A stretch of DNA of 7,121 bases from positions 1 to 7,121 of the forward strand of contig CASFXO010000200.1 of NCBI GenBank assembly GCA_949298665.1, given 5' to 3'. Below the pieces are notes generated by a model. The model was not told the DNA's origin. It worked only from the letters and a program-made list of their open reading frames with translations, and searched no databases. The translations under genes and the position numbers were made by a program. The stretch comes from an uncultured Lentisphaeria bacterium. Its GTDB lineage: Bacteria > Verrucomicrobiota > Lentisphaeria > Victivallales > Victivallaceae. This document shows positions 6,532 through 7,121 of this stretch, piece by piece; within the stretch, counting starts at the first letter, position 1; each line of letters opens with the position of its first letter.

Positions 6532-7121
6532 TCACTGACGGATCGCCACCTGCATCCGATAGTGATGACCGCCGAACCCGGCCAGTGCCAGTTCCGCCAC
6601 CGTGCGCGGTTCGAAAAATTTGCAGCTGAACACATCCAGATACACCGTCCCCGATGCCGGGTCCAGGTGCCCGCTCAACAACCCGCAGCAGAAATCCCGC
6701 CGCAGCGAAATCATTCCCTCTCTGCACCGCCGGAACTGCATGTCGCCCACCGGCTCCGCCTTCAGGCACTGCGCCAGTTTTTCCGTAACGCGGCGCGTCT
6801 CCTCCTCGTCGAAAACGGTGCAGTCATACAAATCCACCACCGCTGAAATCCCCCGCGCCCGGGTCCGTTCAAACCGGGAGCGCCAGGAGAGCGAATAACG
6901 GCTGGTGCGGTCCTCGCATACCGTCACCAGTCGCTCCACTCCCTGCGGATTGACGATGCCGCGATTCATGACGCTGGAGACGATCGCCTGCTGCGACTCC
7001 AGTCCGACGCGCAGCGCCTCGACCGCCACATCGAAATCAATCGAGTCGCCGCAGGTGAAAATATCCACCGCCGCATAATCATATTCCGGCCAGGCGTGCA
7101 CCGCGAAGTGCGATTCCGAAA
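6532..7121 (-). CDS. speD: S-adenosylmethionine decarboxylase with an apparent second degenerate domain (5' truncated)
   Basis: SpeD decarboxylates SAM through a pyruvoyl cofactor made by self-cleavage at a Glu-Ser bond, supplying the aminopropyl donor for SpeE. The frame runs off the right edge; 195 complete residues are visible, ending at TGA 6534-6532. The GTG at 7101 is internal, because conserved SpeD sequence continues upstream of it. The fragment opens SESHFAVHAWPEYDYAAVD. The cleavage serine (codon 7113-7111), the His five residues later (7098-7096) and the Cys fifteen beyond that in FTCGD (7053-7051) match Ser63, His68 and Cys83 of the Thermotoga enzyme. A class 1b SpeD would end soon after MNRGI; here about 140 more residues follow. 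They start with a linker, then AVVDLYDC, which resembles a SpeD N-terminus, and finish with SGHLDPASGTVYLDVFSCK, which resembles the core again but without ESH. This suggests a duplicated, partly dead second domain. Confidence 0.92.
   Translation of the reverse strand, partial: SESHFAVHAWPEYDYAAVDIFTCGDSIDFDVAVEALRVGLESQQAIVSSVMNRGIVNPQGVERLVTVCEDRTSRYSLSWRSRFERTRARGISAVVDLYDCTVFDEEETRRVTEKLAQCLKAEPVGDMQFRRCREGMISLRRDFCCGLLSGHLDPASGTVYLDVFSCKFFEPRTVAELALAGFGGHHYRMQVAIRQ

Noticed and set aside
5593..6846. Long + strand open frame (417 codons) opposite speE and speD
   Set aside because: It is antisense to two well-supported genes, rich in His, Arg and Gln, with no motif and no convincing ribosome binding site.
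7099..7101. GTG as the start of speD
   Set aside because: Conserved SpeD sequence, including the cleavage serine, continues upstream to the window edge, so the GTG is an internal valine codon.
1..7121. CRISPR arrays, tRNA/rRNA genes, transposases or attachment sites
   Set aside because: I saw no repeated spacing, no cloverleaf-like sequence and no transposase motif; nearly all bases are in housekeeping-type genes.

Overview
The window is a dense, GC-rich bacterial segment. One truncated gene on the + strand enters from the left, and six genes lie on the - strand. The - strand genes, read from right to left, are speD (truncated at its 5' end by the window edge), speE, tig, clpP, clpX and a serine/threonine-type protein kinase. 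The kinase has DWG in place of DFG and a large cytoplasmic kinase domain, the left-hand gene looks like a glycoside hydrolase of GH20 type, and GC content is high. Together these suggest a PVC-group bacterium, perhaps Lentisphaerota/Victivallales. This placement is inference from remembered family resemblance, not a database result.

Layout: 1-961 (+) is the C-terminal part of a probable GH20-like glycosidase. It converges with the kinase (931-2055, -), and the two coding ends overlap by 31 bp. The kinase follows clpX by 16 nt, and clpX (2072-3400) follows clpP (3418-4008 or longer) by 17 nt, so clpP-clpX-kinase looks like one transcription unit. A strong rho-independent terminator (4090-4127) separates it from tig (4176-5495). 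tig has its own consensus-like sigma-70 promoter (TTGACA, 17 bp, TATAGT), whose -35 box covers the speE stop codon. speE (5596-6426) and speD (6532 to the right edge) form a spermidine-synthesis pair: SpeD makes decarboxylated SAM and SpeE uses it to aminopropylate putrescine.

Two proteins stand out. The kinase lacks the usual beta-3 lysine (VAMA instead of VAxK) but has a lysine in the glycine-rich loop (GFGGMK). Its position and 17-residue spacing are exactly those of the relocated catalytic lysine of eukaryotic WNK kinases; it is also a non-RD kinase (HLD) with a C-terminal membrane anchor and no external domain. SpeD seems to contain two AdoMetDC-like domains: a normal catalytic one with Ser, His and Cys in place, and a second, degenerate one without a correctly placed pyruvoyl-forming serine. 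The other genes look intact and ordinary.
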